From contig NC_044574.1 in assembly GCF_901933205.1 (NCBI RefSeq), forward strand, positions 7,531,733 through 7,595,732: 64,000 nt of DNA, given 5' to 3'. Source of the stretch: Camarhynchus parvulus (taxonomy: Eukaryota > Chordata > Aves > Passeriformes > Thraupidae). The translations under genes and the position numbers were made by a program. This document shows, piece by piece, positions 1 through 13,379 of this stretch; positions within the stretch are counted from its first letter, which is position 1, and each line of letters begins with the position of its first letter. Below the pieces are notes generated by a model. The model was not told the origin of the DNA. It did no database searches and worked only from the letters and a program-made list of their open reading frames with translations.

Positions 1-844
1 TAGGCAAAGAGGAAAGTCCCTGAATAACCAGTATTCTCTTTCCAAGTCTCAGTTTTGCTCCCACTCAAATGTATTGCCAGCTTTCTACCTGGTTTCCATT
101 CAGTGCTCCTCCTCAAAGCACCAAATAACTTCTCCATTTCTGATCTGAGGAAATAATTCTTCTTTTCCAGCCTGTTGTACCTCTGGAGAGGTTCTGGCAT
201 CACTAATAAGTGCTATATTCCTCTTGACTCTGTCCTCACTCCAAAGTGGCATCCTTTTAAATTTCTAATGGTGAGTTTAAGACAGCTTGCTCACTTTTCA
301 AACCTCCCTCCCTTGACATCTACTCAGTTTTTTGTTTTGCCTCTTCTTTCCAGTATGTCTTGGAGAAACAGATATCCAGGGAAGTAGTGTAGTCACCACT
401 CCTGGAGCTATTTAATTTAACATTTTTCTCCCATCTCTGGTTTCACCTCCAGAGAAACAGTAACATTTTTACTTATTTAAATCCTGCTTCAGCAAAGATC
501 CTTATTTGTATTATTACCTTCTGAGCTATTGTAATCTTCTATGTTTATCTCTGCCTGCAAACCTGGCCCCATTTCATTGTGAGCTAATTGAAAGCACTTG
601 CAAAGTGAAGGAAAGTTCAGGAGAAAGGAAGGTTTGCTGTCTCCTTTTCCTTCCAGCAAAATTGAGTGTATTCCTTGGTATCATGCAGAGGTGTCTTTGC
701 CAGAGGGATCAGCAGAACCCACCTGTAAGGCAGTCAGGTCTGAGGCCAGGTGAGAAGTCACTGGTCTCTGAGTTTGTTTCTGCAATAAAATAAAATGTGA
801 ACTTTTAGGAATTTAAATCAAGAAACTCTTCTTAAAATGTGGAA

Positions 845-897
845 ATTTATCACCTGAAGCAAAACTGTCTTATTTATCACTTAAGCAAAACTGTCTT
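845..897. repeat. Two-copy tandem duplication, 27 and 26 bp
   Basis: Positions 845-871 and 872-897 are near-identical adjacent copies. They differ by a short indel/substitution in the middle (CACCTGAAGC against CACTTAAGC). This is a local replication-slippage type duplication with no other visible role. Confidence 0.85.
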
Positions 898-2964
898 CTC
901 CAATGCTACATTGTTACTCATAGAAGTTAATGTCGAGGAACAAAGACCTCCCACTGTTGTGCAAAATAACTATATTAAGAACAGTAAAATGGCAAAATTA
1001 ATCTTTATGTATTCTAAGACTGTTAAAAATGGTGAATTAATTAGTACCTGTGAACTAGTAGTGTTTTCATCTGGGTAAAAGGAGCCACAAAAAAGGTGTT
1101 TAATGGTGCCAGCACTGGTGGTATTTTGTATGGCACAGTTCCTCACCAGGCTGTTCATGGGCTGCAGCCTGGAATGCTCTCAGGAGCAGCCTTGGCTGCC
1201 TTTGCTTGCTCTGATGCAGGGGCAGAGCTGTAATCAAGAGGCACAGGATGCCCATCACTACCACAAAAATAAATAGACATGTCAGAAATGTTCCAGCTCA
1301 CAAAAGCCCTTCCCTTTGGAGATGAGTGCTCAGTGGGGAAGTGGGACAGTAGTCTGAGCTGTCTTGTAGGTTGGAGGCTGAAAGGGGGCCTGCACCTCAA
1401 CCCTGAAAGCCAAAGGTAGGAGCTGAAGGTTAGGGATGGTCAGAGAATAGGTGTCAGGAAATCACTGTGGTAGGGGAGAGGGGAGAATGGAAGAAGGAAA
1501 TGTGGGAGAAAGTGCTTTGAAAACGTGCACATCTGCATGTCCAGTTGTGGGATTAGGCATTCAGCATGTAGCAGATATGGGATGATCTGTCTTGAATGAT
1601 TTATGCAAGTTGGTTTTTTGACCTGTATTTGGTCAGCTAAAAATGTCACCACTAAAAACCCCACAACTTATTTTTGCCTCATTGTGGACCGTTTTAAAAT
1701 CTCATGATTTTGGGGCTGACTTGTATGACTTTTGGTGCAAGGAAAGGAGAAAGTATCTGCTGCGTGAACATGTCAGACTTACTGGTGAAGCTATTTCCCA
1801 ATTAGCCCTAAAATTCAGAACAAATTGGAAAAATGCAATGAGCTCTGTGTTCCATGTGTTCTGCTGCATTCGGAAGAATTACTTTATTGACCACCGAATT
1901 ATGAAGGAATTCAACCAAGTCTATTGCACCAGCAAGTGGTAGCAGTGCAACAGTCAGCTTTTCTTGCCTTGTGGATGTTCTTTTGCTGCTTTTAAGGCAT
2001 TTAATTTTTAGTAGGCAAATGCTTAAAGAAAGACAGCAGATTTGTGGCAGCATCAGCATGAGGTGACTTGAGATTTGCCAGCAGAGATGGATGAAACAAT
2101 AGATTGGAGGTGAGCTCCTCTCTAGGACCCTGGAGGATGAATTAGGTAAATAACTTGTGAGGTCAACAGGTGTGTAAATGTCATTTTGGGAAATTCTCCT
2201 TGTGCACAAGAGATCAGTGAGTGTACAGTATAATTGCTAGCCTGTTTCCCAAACATCCAACATACAATTACTTACATGAATCAAACATATGTGGAAAAGA
2301 TCTCAGTTTAGACTCTGAAAGAGTGCTGTATTCTGGTATTTTAATAGTAACATTATAGGTAGGAAAAATGGGGGTCAGAGATAAATGCTGAGCCACACTT
2401 TAGCTGTACCATGGATCAACAGGAACATGATTCCACTTTTCAGTATATAAAAAGCTGTTATCAAGAGCACTGTGATCGATTTCTTCTGTTGAACCTCGTG
2501 CTCAGCAAGAATTGATTAGGAAGTAATAGACTTAAATGAACTGAAGAAAATTTAAGATTCACTTTAGAAAAAACTTTTAAACTGTAAGGAATGGTAACAA
2601 TGCAACAGCTGAGTTATTGAATCCCCATATCTGCAGGCTTTCTTAGAGTAAGAAATGGTGGTGTTCCTGGATTGGAACAGATGAAAGGGTTAGATTATTT
2701 ATTTTTTCTTTGTTTCATTCCTGCAATCATGATATAAACTTGAAAATAATATTCAGTACTTTTCTCACCTCCTAACCTTCCATGCATGAAGGTCTCTATT
2801 TTTTGTTCGCTGACTGCCACCCTTTTAAGCTTTACACAGGTTTCTTCACCCTTCCCCACTGTTTTTGTAGGTCTGGTTCTGGGAAAATGATGTTTGGTCC
2901 TCTTCTACTTCATTCCCTAGTGCAGCTGTGCTGGCAAAGTAAGCCTTCCACCAACTCCTTAGCC

Positions 2965-3012
2965 CTGAGTGATACACTGTAGATGAATGGTGCTATATAA
3001 ATGTAAATTTCA
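2965..3012 (+). repeat. Possible 3' tail of an ancient SINE or LINE
   Basis: The words GATGAATGGTGCTATATAAA and the following AT-rich stretch resemble the 3' tails shared by several old vertebrate retroposons (ending in a GCGCTATATAAATG-like motif). Only about 50 bp is recognisable and no body of an element can be followed upstream, so this is a weak call. Confidence 0.25.
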
Positions 3013-5879
3013 ATTCATTGCCTTCATTTATTCAACAAGCTATCAACACAACCTTGTCATTTCAATTTTTCACACTTTTTTGTGGGGGTCCTCTGTCTCG
3101 GTGAAGTCTCATTTCCTCAGCCCAGTGCCAAAGGTGACTAGGCTGTATTAGAATTTACAGTCACTTTCTTTTTTTAAGTGGTCAGATGTAATGAGAAGCA
3201 GGAGGAAGCCACTTGCAGCCTTTTCCAACCTTCCCCTTGGATTCATTAACCAGGCTCCAGCTGAACAGGTAGTGCTGCCACCTCCACCACTGTACAGGTA
3301 CAAGTATGTGCCCTGTTAGCTGTATTTTTCAAACTTTGGTAAGTGATGTACTTTAACACTGTTCAATGTAAATACTCAAAAAATATTTACAGAGGAAATA
3401 CTAAGAATTAGAACCCCACATAGTGGGGAGGGAAATGCATTACAGAATTAACTTTCACACCACCACCCCTTTCCTTTTACTGCCAGAAAGAAAAGATACT
3501 TTTGCTTTTGCCATTCTGCCCAGGGCTTTTTCTCCCACAGATAGTTTGAATATAGATTTTGCAGGTGAAGGTGTCCTTGTATGTACTTATACAGACTCTT
3601 GCTAAGAGATACCTGTTCTGACATCAGCAGCAGCTTCCCAAATAGTTAATGTTAACACATTCAAGAAGAAAAGGATGAAAAAGGTCCTTCCAGAGTCCCC
3701 CATTGTATTCTGGCCATTTCATATTTCTACATTGTTGTCTGAGTGCAAAAGAGACCTCTGGCAGTTAAAATGTCATTTTCACTGATATGACTGGCCATTA
3801 TTAAATCACTTTTACTATGTTTTTTGAGTCTTTTTGCCTTATCTGGCCTGTTTGCACCTTGTGTCTTGACATCCTTCCAAATACTTTAAGCTACCCCACT
3901 AAATGTTCTTTCACACCAAATGGAATTTATTCATTTGTCCTTACAAAGGACAACCAATAATATCATAATATAACATAATGTATATGTGGGTTGTTCAATT
4001 TGCAGCCCTTTGTGAAAACTGTACAATTTTATCCAAGATATGTATGCTAATAATACCACAAGAATCCATAGGGAGAGTCCAAATGTGGAGTTAGATACAC
4101 TTGATTTTGATCTGCTTTAGCACAATGTCTGCTTTTCAGAATAGAATTTCTCTACCATCTCCTAGAGACACTTTTCCAACATCTTACTTCTGAGCCTTAC
4201 AGAGTTGAAAATTATCTTCTTATTTGTCTTAACCTCTCATGCAATCTCCCCTTCTGTCTCTGCCTCTTGTATTAATTTTTTCTTTACACTCTCTTAACTT
4301 CCTTCTGCAATCTTTCTAGTCCTCCTCTCTGTCTAATGTTTTATAGCTTGCATATGCCTCTTTCTTAACCTTAATTACTTTTTGCACTTCCTACTCCTAG
4401 TGTATTTATTGCTTGATAGCACACATAAGCCTTGGCATATATTCATTTATCTTTGAACGTTTCTCATTTGCCTTTGGTTCATTTGGTAGCAGTTCTGTAC
4501 CTCAGCTATAAGGTGAGGGTTCAAGATTCACCCCAATATTAGGAGTGTTTCTTGGGGATTCATCATGCTGGGGATTTATAAGGTTTTTGAATACCATACT
4601 GATGATTTCAGGCAGTACCTTCCATGGGCATTTCTTCTGCACAGCTCTGCTGCTTGCCAAGTTACCCAGGCAGGTGAAAGTTCAAGACTCTACTGCATTT
4701 TATAAAAAGAGTAAGAAAACTAGTTGTCTTGGTTAGTACTTGGTAAACAAAGTGTTTCCAAGACCATCACTGTATTGTGAGTTATTGTTAGCTTCTACAT
4801 TTGGTGATTTTCATTATTAGAACCCTGTGGCATTTAATTAGGACAATTAAACAGTTTGATGGTGGTTTCTTATGTAGGGGTGTTGCAAAGAAATTAGAAA
4901 TTTGTTGAACCCTGTTTAAAAGGTTTCACCAACCTAGGGATAAGAGCCTCATATATTAATCTTTTGGACCAGGTACCCCTCCTGGTATTTATTAAAAATA
5001 AACCTTGATTCAAATTACAGTGTAGGTATTGTACTTACCATATTTTTATTTGCTAATATAACAGATCAATGCTCTGCCTTCTTAAAGCAACTTCAAATTC
5101 CTAAGTCTCTCTGTTAAAATTTTCAGACTTACCTGAGTTTTGAGCTACCTCAGTGGTTTTAAATCAGCGCAGTCAGAACCATGAGCAGTTTTAGTTCACA
5201 CTAGTTTGTAGTAATAGACAAGATGGAGGACCTGAAATGGTCTTATTCTCTTTTTTTTATTTATAGTTGCCTCTGATCTACCAAGTTTTTTCCCCTCTCT
5301 TCTCCCAGCAAGTAATATTGCTAAGTTCTATGCTCTAATGATGAGGTTGGTTTAAAGTAATATTATTATCATCTTCCTTAAAAAAAAAATATTACTATCC
5401 TTTGGGTTATTTTCTGAAGAATTCATCTTTGTGCAATTCATTGTCACATTTGCACGCTAACCTCTACCTCTGGTTGGAAAGGGTGTTACTGGAGAAAAGC
5501 TGCATTACAGAAAATTGCACCATAAAATAGCCATCCATATCCTGGTCAGATCCATGTCTGACAAAATGGTATGTAATGTTCATGGCAGGTGGATGTTAAC
5601 TAAGATTTGCTACGCAGTTTTGGATATGTCTGCTCTGGATTTTATACTGACTTCAATGGCAGAAGAAACATGGATTTAAAGTCACAAAATTCGTGGATAG
5701 AGAAGGTCAATTGCTACTCCTCGCTATGCTGCTGCTGTTCACAGTCCTTGTAGAAAACCACAGGAAATCTGATGAATATATTTTTAATTATGTTTTGTTA
5801 TAGTAAATGACACCAAAACTGCCTCTGATGATGTTACTCATCAATTTAGTGGAAGATAACCCACAGAAACAAAAATAAA

Positions 5880-6480
5880 AACTGAGTTGGAAATCTACGG
5901 CGGGTTTAAAAATTGTCTGCTAAAGGCAATTTGCTCTCTTTGTCTGCTGCATTTACCCAATTGCTGCTGAAACTAATTGCTCTTTTCTGGGCATTCTTTA
6001 AAGGAAAAAAAAAAAAAAAAAGCAGTCCAGTGCCACACAGCAAAATAAACAAAAATGTGTGGCAATGCGAAACAGCAAATTGTAATCAGAGCTCCCTGCT
6101 AATTATCGGCTGCTTATCGGAGAATCGTGTCCAACACGCAAATGTAATTGCAAATGACATCAGGAACACGGCTATGACAAGCACAAGGTGGAACATTTTC
6201 AAGCACATAGAGAGCTCTGGCAGTGTCAAGGTCTTTTTCAGGTCAGATCCCCAGCAGCTGATCTAGTTCTGTGCTGAGGGTGATTCAAAGGTTAAGTCTT
6301 ATAGCAAAGGGCTGTTCTGGTCAGACACATAATTGGAATAACAAAGTCAATATATGTTGCTGGTTGTGGGACACAATCTTCATTTGATCTCTCACACGGC
6401 AGATTAATTAAGTGTTATCAATTAATGGCCTGGTAAAAGTGAACACCCTGTTAGTCAGTTTTCCAAGTAGTGTCAAGCAT
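5880..6480. promoter_or_regulatory. Candidate conserved non-coding element (enhancer-like)
   Basis: In a CpG-poor neighbourhood this block keeps eight CpGs between 5898 and 6170. It contains two TTATCGG words one helical turn apart (6103-6109 and 6114-6120) and two GCAAATG words 12 bp apart (6138-6144 and 6150-6156). TAAT-core homeodomain words (CTAATTATC, TTAATTAAG) occur across the block. It is interrupted by a poly-A run at about 6005-6021. This composition is typical of vertebrate developmental enhancers, but no conservation data are available here, so the call is inferential. Confidence 0.4.
6005..6021. repeat. Poly-A run
   Basis: Uninterrupted A run of about 17 bases inside the 5.9-6.5 kb CNE-like block. 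It has no preceding retroposon body, so it is a mononucleotide microsatellite and not a retroposon tail. Confidence 0.85.
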
Positions 6481-6491
6481 ATGCAAGCCCT

Positions 6492-6515
6492 GGGGGGGAA
6501 GGAGAGGGTGGGGGG
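6492..6515 (+). other. Potential G-quadruplex motif
   Basis: A run of seven G (6492-6498), a 7-nt spacer, GGG (6506-6508), T, then six G (6510-6515). The seven-G run can supply two G3 tracts separated by one G, giving four tracts with loops of 1, 7 and 1. This fits the usual G3+N1-7 rule. No gene start is nearby. Confidence 0.5.
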
Positions 6516-6529
6516 AATCACCCCTGAAT

Positions 6530-9500
6530 GGCACCACTGCTTTCTGAGAGCTGGAGAACAAAAATAACAGGAACATAGACTGCAAATAAAAAATGAAATA
6601 ATTATAGATGCTTGCCATTGGTTCTCTTTCTACAGTGACCCTGAGCTTTGAGTGGAACTCTGATTCAATCAGGCTCTCACCAAATCCTTTTGTGAGAAAT
6701 ACATTATCCTACACCACTACATTTCAAAATGAAGCAAACAATGTGAGGGGCTGGGAGATGTGACACTTTTGAGCACTGAAGGACAGTGCCTGGAGGAACG
6801 ATATGATGACCTTCCTTCCCCTGTTGTGACTGCTCAGGTGAGCAAGTGCTCATGGGTGTCAATAATTGATGGTGTCAATGCATAGGTTTGCCATGTCTAG
6901 GGTGCTCACCAGAGAGAAAAATTAAATATGTTTCTAAGCTTGGTGTAAAGAATAGCTCTTTGTGTGGTGTTTCTTTTTTTTTTTTTTTAACCTATCTAAT
7001 AAATTTTGCATTTCTAAGATTTTAGGAGTTGATTTGCAAAAATAGAACTAAATAACTCAAGTGCATGAGAGCATTTAATCTGAACTGCATTTATTGGAGA
7101 AGTGGTTTTGGGCATAAAGCAATGAATCTTCAGCACACCCAGCAACAACTAGTAGAGCTGAAATTCAAGCAATCTTTGCTGCTCTTCCTTATCAAAACCT
7201 GTTTAATTCTGCAAGTGCACCCCCAGAACTTAGTCTGGTGTGAAAAGGCATTTGGGTTGCCTGCAAATACAAACTGGAGAGATATTTAGGGAGCGAGTTT
7301 GTCTAAAAGATATTTGTAAAATGTTAGTGATGGATCTTAATGTAAATTTTCCTGATAGTAGTAATGCCTTTCAGGAATTTGGGTTTTTTAGTCCATGCAA
7401 CAACAACAACAACAACAAAATAGGGTTTGTGTCCATGTATTTCAAGCACTGGTGCTGTTAGAGATGTCTTAGTGGCTGCACAAATACATGGACTTGGCTC
7501 AGAATAAAGCTCTTTCTCTTGTGAGGTGAAACACAGATACCATTTTATTTCAAGGTAGTTTCACATACTGGACAGTGATGTTCCAGTTACAGGTATCCTA
7601 CATTTTGTGCAAATATTTGGGAAGAAGAAAAACCAGACATCAGTTCAGACCAGAGGGAACCAGATGTGACATGTAGCCTGCAGAGGGTTGGGCTGAAGAA
7701 TGGGAAGACTTCTGGGTTTAATTTTTTTTTTTTTTTTTTGCTTTTCAGTAATTGCAGTTGTGGTTGGAGTTTTTTTTTGACCAATGAGTGGATATAATTG
7801 TAGACCAAAAGAGGCTCTAGTTGTCAGATGATAAAAAGGATGTAGTATCAAACTGTTCTTAAGATATTTTTCAGCATGCTGTTTATATGTCCTTTTCCTT
7901 CCTCTAAATTTTATCTGTTTCACTCTCATTAAATTATGTTGTTTTCTCTGCATCCCCATGGGTTTGAATTTTTCCTGCCCTGACTCCTGATTTTGCAGAT
8001 TTTCCAAGCTTTTGGGATTCTCCCCAAAGCCCCATGTTGGATGTTTTTCCAGAGTTTCTGGAGATCTGTATTTTTGATCATGGGTGCTTAGCACACTTTG
8101 TAGGACCTGGCTCTCAGGACCTGCTCAACTGAATGGGTTTCACAGAGCCTTTACTGCAAAAAACCAAAGAGAAAAAAAGTTTGCATTTTTTGCAAACATT
8201 CCTTGCACCCAAAGACCAGAGACCCAATGACCCATGGCAAGCCTGGTTCAGTTATCCATGCTCCTCCATGGGCAAAGAGAAATCTTTGGGACTACCAAGC
8301 CAGTACAGTTAGAACATTGTAAACTATCCAATTTAAGGGTCTGGGCTCTCTGATGGCCTGAAGCAGAAGGTTCTCCCACCACACAGTGGCTGCTCTAAGT
8401 GATTGATGGCCAAGCAATGGTAGGACAATGGTTTCATCACAACTTTTCTCTGTAAGACAATTCAACTCTTGCTAAATTGCTCACCTTTATAGAGTCTCTA
8501 ACCATTTTTGTCACTGAGTAATGTACATGCTTCATCATAATTTTCATTATATTTCTTGATAGAATAATTTGTAATAAAATCACTTCTAAAAATGCACTTC
8601 CAAGTTGCAGCTCTATTTTTAAGGCAGAATAATCTTCCTCAGTTTTGTCTCCATGATTAAGTGTCTCAGTTTATTTCATGTATTTTTTTCATTCTTTTGC
8701 TCTAACATAAGCAAAAAACCCAGTTCCACAAACCTTCACTTTTCAAAAATATTTTGACATGTGATTTACTGAAGTTATCTGATGATAACTTCTTTCAGAA
8801 GAAATATATGTCTTCGTGCCTTCCTATAATACTATGTGTAATAGTTGTGACTGTTTGTGTTTTTCCATATTGATAAGATGAAGAATGCAGAATTTCTGCA
8901 GTCTTCATTTGTTATTTGGGACAAAAGGGATAATACCTTTTTCTGTAGCATTTGCCACTTTCCTGTGCTGCTTACAGTTTACTCCTTCTCCCTGCTGTTG
9001 GCTTGTTTCATTGGCCACATCCACAAGGCAGAATCTGTCAGTACCCAGATAATGTTGTCACCTCTGCAAACGTTTCCTACTGACATTTCAGTATTGATAG
9101 AGAGAATGGCTGGAGCATCAGTGCACAAATTCCTGCCACATTGCTGTCAGGTTGTCCAGGTTGGAATGATAATCAGATGGGGATGATGTGGGTAGGGGTC
9201 TTCTCCTTGTTTTACAAAATGGGCTAAATTGCAGGTGGATGCATTTCCAGTACTGGCAGAGCAAAGTCAGACTTGCAAGGGTTTGCTGGTTGTTGAGGTA
9301 AGAAAATACTGAAGGTTGGTGCCAGGCACATTATTAGCAGTTGCAGAGTCCTGAAGACACTGAAGTTTGCTGCTGCTGAGCTCCTGGAAAAGGCTTTGCA
9401 GTCAGTCAGCAAAACCAGGCAGCAGTACCAAAATCCTTTTGTTGGAATGTCTTGTGGGTCTTAAGTTTGTGGTGTCATGGTGGGTTTTCTGCCAAGAACT

Positions 9501-10740
9501 TCCGCATATTAGGATAGGAAACTTTCTGCTAAGCTTCTCTCAACAGCCTTGTCTGAGATCCTGAGCTCCAGCTGAAAAAATGCTCCACTGTCTTATTTTC
9601 TGCACAGTTTGAGGGATGCTTTTCGAAGCATAGGAAATAGTTGGTGCCTTTGAGTGAATCCCTTGACCCTTGCTGCAAGCAACTGCTGAGTGCAGAGAAT
9701 GTCATTCCCCTTCTCAAGCCTCTTCATGGGTGAGGATGTTCGCTCAGCATCTGATGTGCTTATTTGAAAGTGCTCCTTTGAAAATGGCACTGAACCTACA
9801 AGTAAAGGAAAACTTTTCCAGCAGTGAGACAGAAACACTGTTGTCCATGGCAAAGAATATCACAAAACAAGGATTTATATACTCTTTAAGCAGGAGATCT
9901 TTAGGATTGTTACTGTCTGTTGGACCTTCTCTGTTTTCTACTTTGCTACACATCACAGCCTTTACTGCAGATTTTTTTAGGAAAGTAAAACTCAGTCTTC
10001 TTATTTTTGCCTGAAGCGAAAGGATTGGCAATGTGAGCAACAGAGAAGTTCATCTTTATGCCAACAGCACAAAGACCTCCTCTGTCAGAGCAATGCAAAT
10101 CTCTGAGTTATATACATAGAGCAAAAAGATGGACAAAAAAAATAGAGATAAGGTCTTATGATGTGAAGCAACATGTCCTATTTTCTGTTTATCTGAAATT
10201 TTTTTTGATTGCTTCAGCAAGGTCAGGTCCCACTGTCAAATTAGAAACAGGCAGTTTTAATTAATTTTCTACCAAGAAAGCTGGATTTTTGATAGGAACT
10301 TAATTATTTTTGAAAGAAAGATTTAAACATGCCAGCCACATGTTCTAAAAGTAAATGGTGAATATTTCTTTTCCAGTACCTAAAAGAACATCTAACTATA
10401 GTCTGAAAAAACCTGCCTTTGTTCAAAGCAGCTCTGCTGCCTGCAGGCATTTATCTCAGTGGTGGTAGGCGATTGCTGCTCTGAACATGTACAACTCCAT
10501 AGGAGACAGGTTCTGGAGAGTAATTGTTCCCCCTAATGAAGTGGCATATATTTGTGCTGCAAAAAATGATACGATTTTAATAGAAAAACAACCCAACATC
10601 TCACATTCCTATTTATTCCTAGAAGTACCCTCTATACTAAGAGTTTCACTGATGTCACTGCTGCTCTTCTTGCAATAAGATGCTATTTTATCCATAAATA
10701 CTGGGAGATCCCAGTTAACCTCTGCTAACCACTCACAGCT
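6530..10740. other. Unique non-coding DNA, no supported gene
   Basis: AT-rich unique sequence with poly-T runs near 6973-6988 and 7723-7739 and a CAA microsatellite at 7398-7418. Open frames around 7.6-8.1 and 9.2-10.0 kb overlap on both strands (the longest is 149 codons minus, 7645-8094). They are rich in low-complexity Lys/Gln encoded by T-rich runs and match no family I recognise. Confidence 0.6.
7398..7418 (+). repeat. (CAA)7 trinucleotide microsatellite
   Basis: Seven perfect CAA units followed by AAAA. Confidence 0.95.
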
Positions 10741-10767
10741 GTGCTTTGGCAGAGTGAGGAGGCTGCA

Positions 10768-10777
10768 TGACTCAGCA
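10768..10777 (+). promoter_or_regulatory. MARE/AP-1-like site TGACTCAGCA
   Basis: TGACTCAGCA is an extended half-site for MAF, NFE2 and BACH proteins, with an AP-1 core. It is a single 10-bp match and could be chance, but it lies only 4 bp before a perfect inverted repeat (10782-10826). Confidence 0.3.
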
Positions 10778-10781
10778 GCCA

Positions 10782-10826
10782 CTCTACATCATCTTATTCT
10801 TGATGTAAGGATGCAATGATGTAGAG
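10782..10826. repeat. Inverted repeat, 11-bp perfect arms
   Basis: The left arm CTCTACATCAT (10782-10792) is the exact reverse complement of ATGATGTAGAG (10816-10826), with a 23-bp spacer. The spacer itself contains a second TGATGTA copy, so alternative pairings exist. It is too short for a typical miRNA precursor. Confidence 0.75.
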
Positions 10827-10829
10827 ATA

Positions 10830-13370
10830 CCCCCAACTCCAATTTTGGGACAAAAACCTGAATTTAAGCTTAACAGCAATTTTTTTACTGGGAATGAAAC
10901 TATTGTACCATTAGGAAGAAAAATTTCTCTGGTATCCTTAAAGTGGAAGTGCAGAGCTACAGTGTTTCTATGCTGTTGAAGTGCTCTAAATGTGGACAGA
11001 ACCTGAAGTTACTTCCAAAGTTGATTTGCTTAAATTATTGCAAATGCCTTTGTGCAAACTCTTACACAAATGTAAACCTTGCATACACTGCTTCAGCTTA
11101 AATGGATTCCTTTCTGAATTAAGTCCAATTGAAATAAGCTGGGTTCAAATTGATTTAATATTGTCCACGTGGATTTGCAGTGGTGTGACTAAATTGATTT
11201 AAGAGCCTTCCTTCAGTTAAATGAATGCAACTTTTCTTACAGTAGGTTCTAAGTGTCTTGAGATCTGGGGCTAAAATTCAGTTTTCCACTGTCTACTCAA
11301 AGAATTCCACTTGGCCTGTCTTCTTGAGTAAAAGGAAGAGCTTGCCCTCCAATGGTCTGAAGTCTTACATCAATACAAAATATCAGTCTCCTTTTACATG
11401 ATTGTGTATTTTGTGTTCTGATTGATAAAGACAAAGTATTGTACAAGTAACTAGGAAAAAAAAGAAAATTTAATCTTAGGGTTTTGACTGTGGCAATTCT
11501 TAATTAATGATCAAGTGACAATGATCAAACATAACAGAGAGGAAGCATAACTTCAAAGTAAAATAGATGTGGTCAGACTAATGATATAAATTACCTCTTT
11601 AATTCTATATTCTGAATACACACAAATCATTTAGATTTCTTATACTTTCTTGTACTGTAAGGGGAGATGCACCCAATTTAATTGTGTCCCATTGATTTTT
11701 TTTACCTTTTGTGAAATAAGCCTTGTTTGGCATAATGAAACTTTTGTTTTCTGCAGCTCTTCCACATTGTCTCTTTTAAAAAATTCACCATTTACTCCTC
11801 TGCACAGAACAAAAATCTTTCCTTAAAAATGAGGAAAGCACAATACCCTCTATTTCTGAAATCATTAGAATTGACTTTTAGACAATCAATGTGTTAAATG
11901 ATGTAATTATCCAATGGTCCTTTCCCCACTTAAACCAGTTTGAAAGTTAAAGGTTTGTTTTAGATCAATTCCAACCACTTTGTGTGCAAATTGCGCAAGT
12001 GCCTTCTCCTTAACGTATCTCACAAATCCAATAGTGGCATGTCCATGTAAAATGGTTCTCTGATGAGGAATTCTGAGTGGGAATATGAACTTGTCTAATG
12101 GTGGAGAAAAGTTCTGACTCCTGAACATATCTTTCAGCCAGACCCAGGTGAGGCAGAAGTTACTGGCAATGATTCCACTGATTTAGGAGCTGTAAGTTTT
12201 CTTTTGTTAGTAAAGAACACAAAGCATTTTTGGGATGGTCCCTGACTCCAGGGCACACTTTGTAGTGTAGACACAGTGTCTGCCTTCGACACCAAGCCAT
12301 GGTGTGATAAATGTGACCCTCAGAATCATCAGCCTTCTTGGCAGAAGGTCACTGGTTTCTTCAGGAAGTTCTTTGGGACACAGCGTAGCCATCCCCAAGG
12401 ACTGGTGCTGTTTCAGGCATCCTCAGAGAAGTTGCTGGTGGCTTTCAGCTCTGGCACCAGATCCATGAAGGAACTGCAGCCATCTGGAACAGCATCAGGA
12501 GGGCGTGTGGGACTTATGGCTGCATTTTGACTGGAGAAAGTGAACCAGTGAACTTTTGTTGAGAGCTCTGGCTGCTCTGTTCTGCTGCAGCAGCTCAGGC
12601 GTGAGGTTCTAGGCTGCTGCTATAGGGTGAGTGCAAGAAACTATGATGAAGGCTATCAAAATGACATTTGTGGCACCAGGTGAGTCCAAAAGGATTGTGT
12701 CTAAGCCGGCTGTGTCCAAGCCAGATGAATTTCCCTGATTTAGCTCCCTGGGGAGCAACAGAGAAGCAGCCCCGGGTCAGCTTCACCACCAGGTCTCTTC
12801 TCTCCCACCTCCCCACTGACAGGTTCCTCTTTTCTGCTGTAATGTGAGCTCTTAGTGCAAAAAATGCTTTGGCTGAGTTCCAGTCCAGTCTTGGGTGCCA
12901 CTCTGGTGCAAGTGACAACAGGACTGCTGAGTGGTGAAAGCCCACATTTCATGGTGGGCTCACATGCGCAGAGTTCTTAGTGCAGCACAAAGCTTGGTCT
13001 GAAAAGAGAATGTCCCCACCTTAACAGCTGAGACAATGCAGGGATCTGTGTGCTTCAAATTGCATTAGATGACAGGAAGCTGTCAGTTAATTAGACATTA
13101 AGGACTGGGTGCAAACGAGGGAAAAATAATCTTGAGTTAAAAATACATGGTGCTCATTGTGTATGTTTTTATTTATTTAGATTTTGTTATTGAAACATAA
13201 GTTGTCAATTATCTAGCATGTGTCTTTTGGCTGAGAGGAATAACCTCCACATTGTGTTTGATGCATTGTAAAGCATATGCATAGAAGTAGATAATGTGGA
13301 AACAAAGATTTTCATGGTTTCATTAGCATGACATTAGACTAACAAAGGCACAGCCCTGCATAATACTCTA
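10830..13370. other. Unique non-coding DNA, no supported gene
   Basis: No repeat or gene recognised. A minus-strand frame is open for about 80 codons from about 12160 to 11907 without a recognisable domain. Slightly GC-richer sequence at 12.3-12.95 kb has overlapping frames on both strands, as expected by chance. Confidence 0.55.
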
Positions 13371-13379
13371 CTCTTGGCT

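Larger units (their letters stand above)
1..5870. other. Unique non-coding DNA, no supported gene
   Basis: AT-rich unique sequence. The longest open frames (1643-1942 plus, 99 codons; 1808-2209 minus, 133 codons) overlap each other on opposite strands, have no recognisable domain and are flanked by no convincing splice or promoter signals, so I treat them as chance frames. The only internal structures I can name are a short tandem duplication at 845-897, a possible old SINE/LINE tail near 2965-3012 and a pyrimidine-rich patch at about 4210-4340. Confidence 0.6.

Noticed and set aside
7645..8094. 149-codon minus-strand frame, Lys/Gln-rich
   Set aside because: It crosses poly-T runs that encode the Lys stretches; no domain.
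11907..12160. Possible processed pseudogene on the minus strand (about 80 open codons)
   Set aside because: The peptide looked protein-like at first, but I could not tie it to any family and saw no poly-A tail or flanking duplication.
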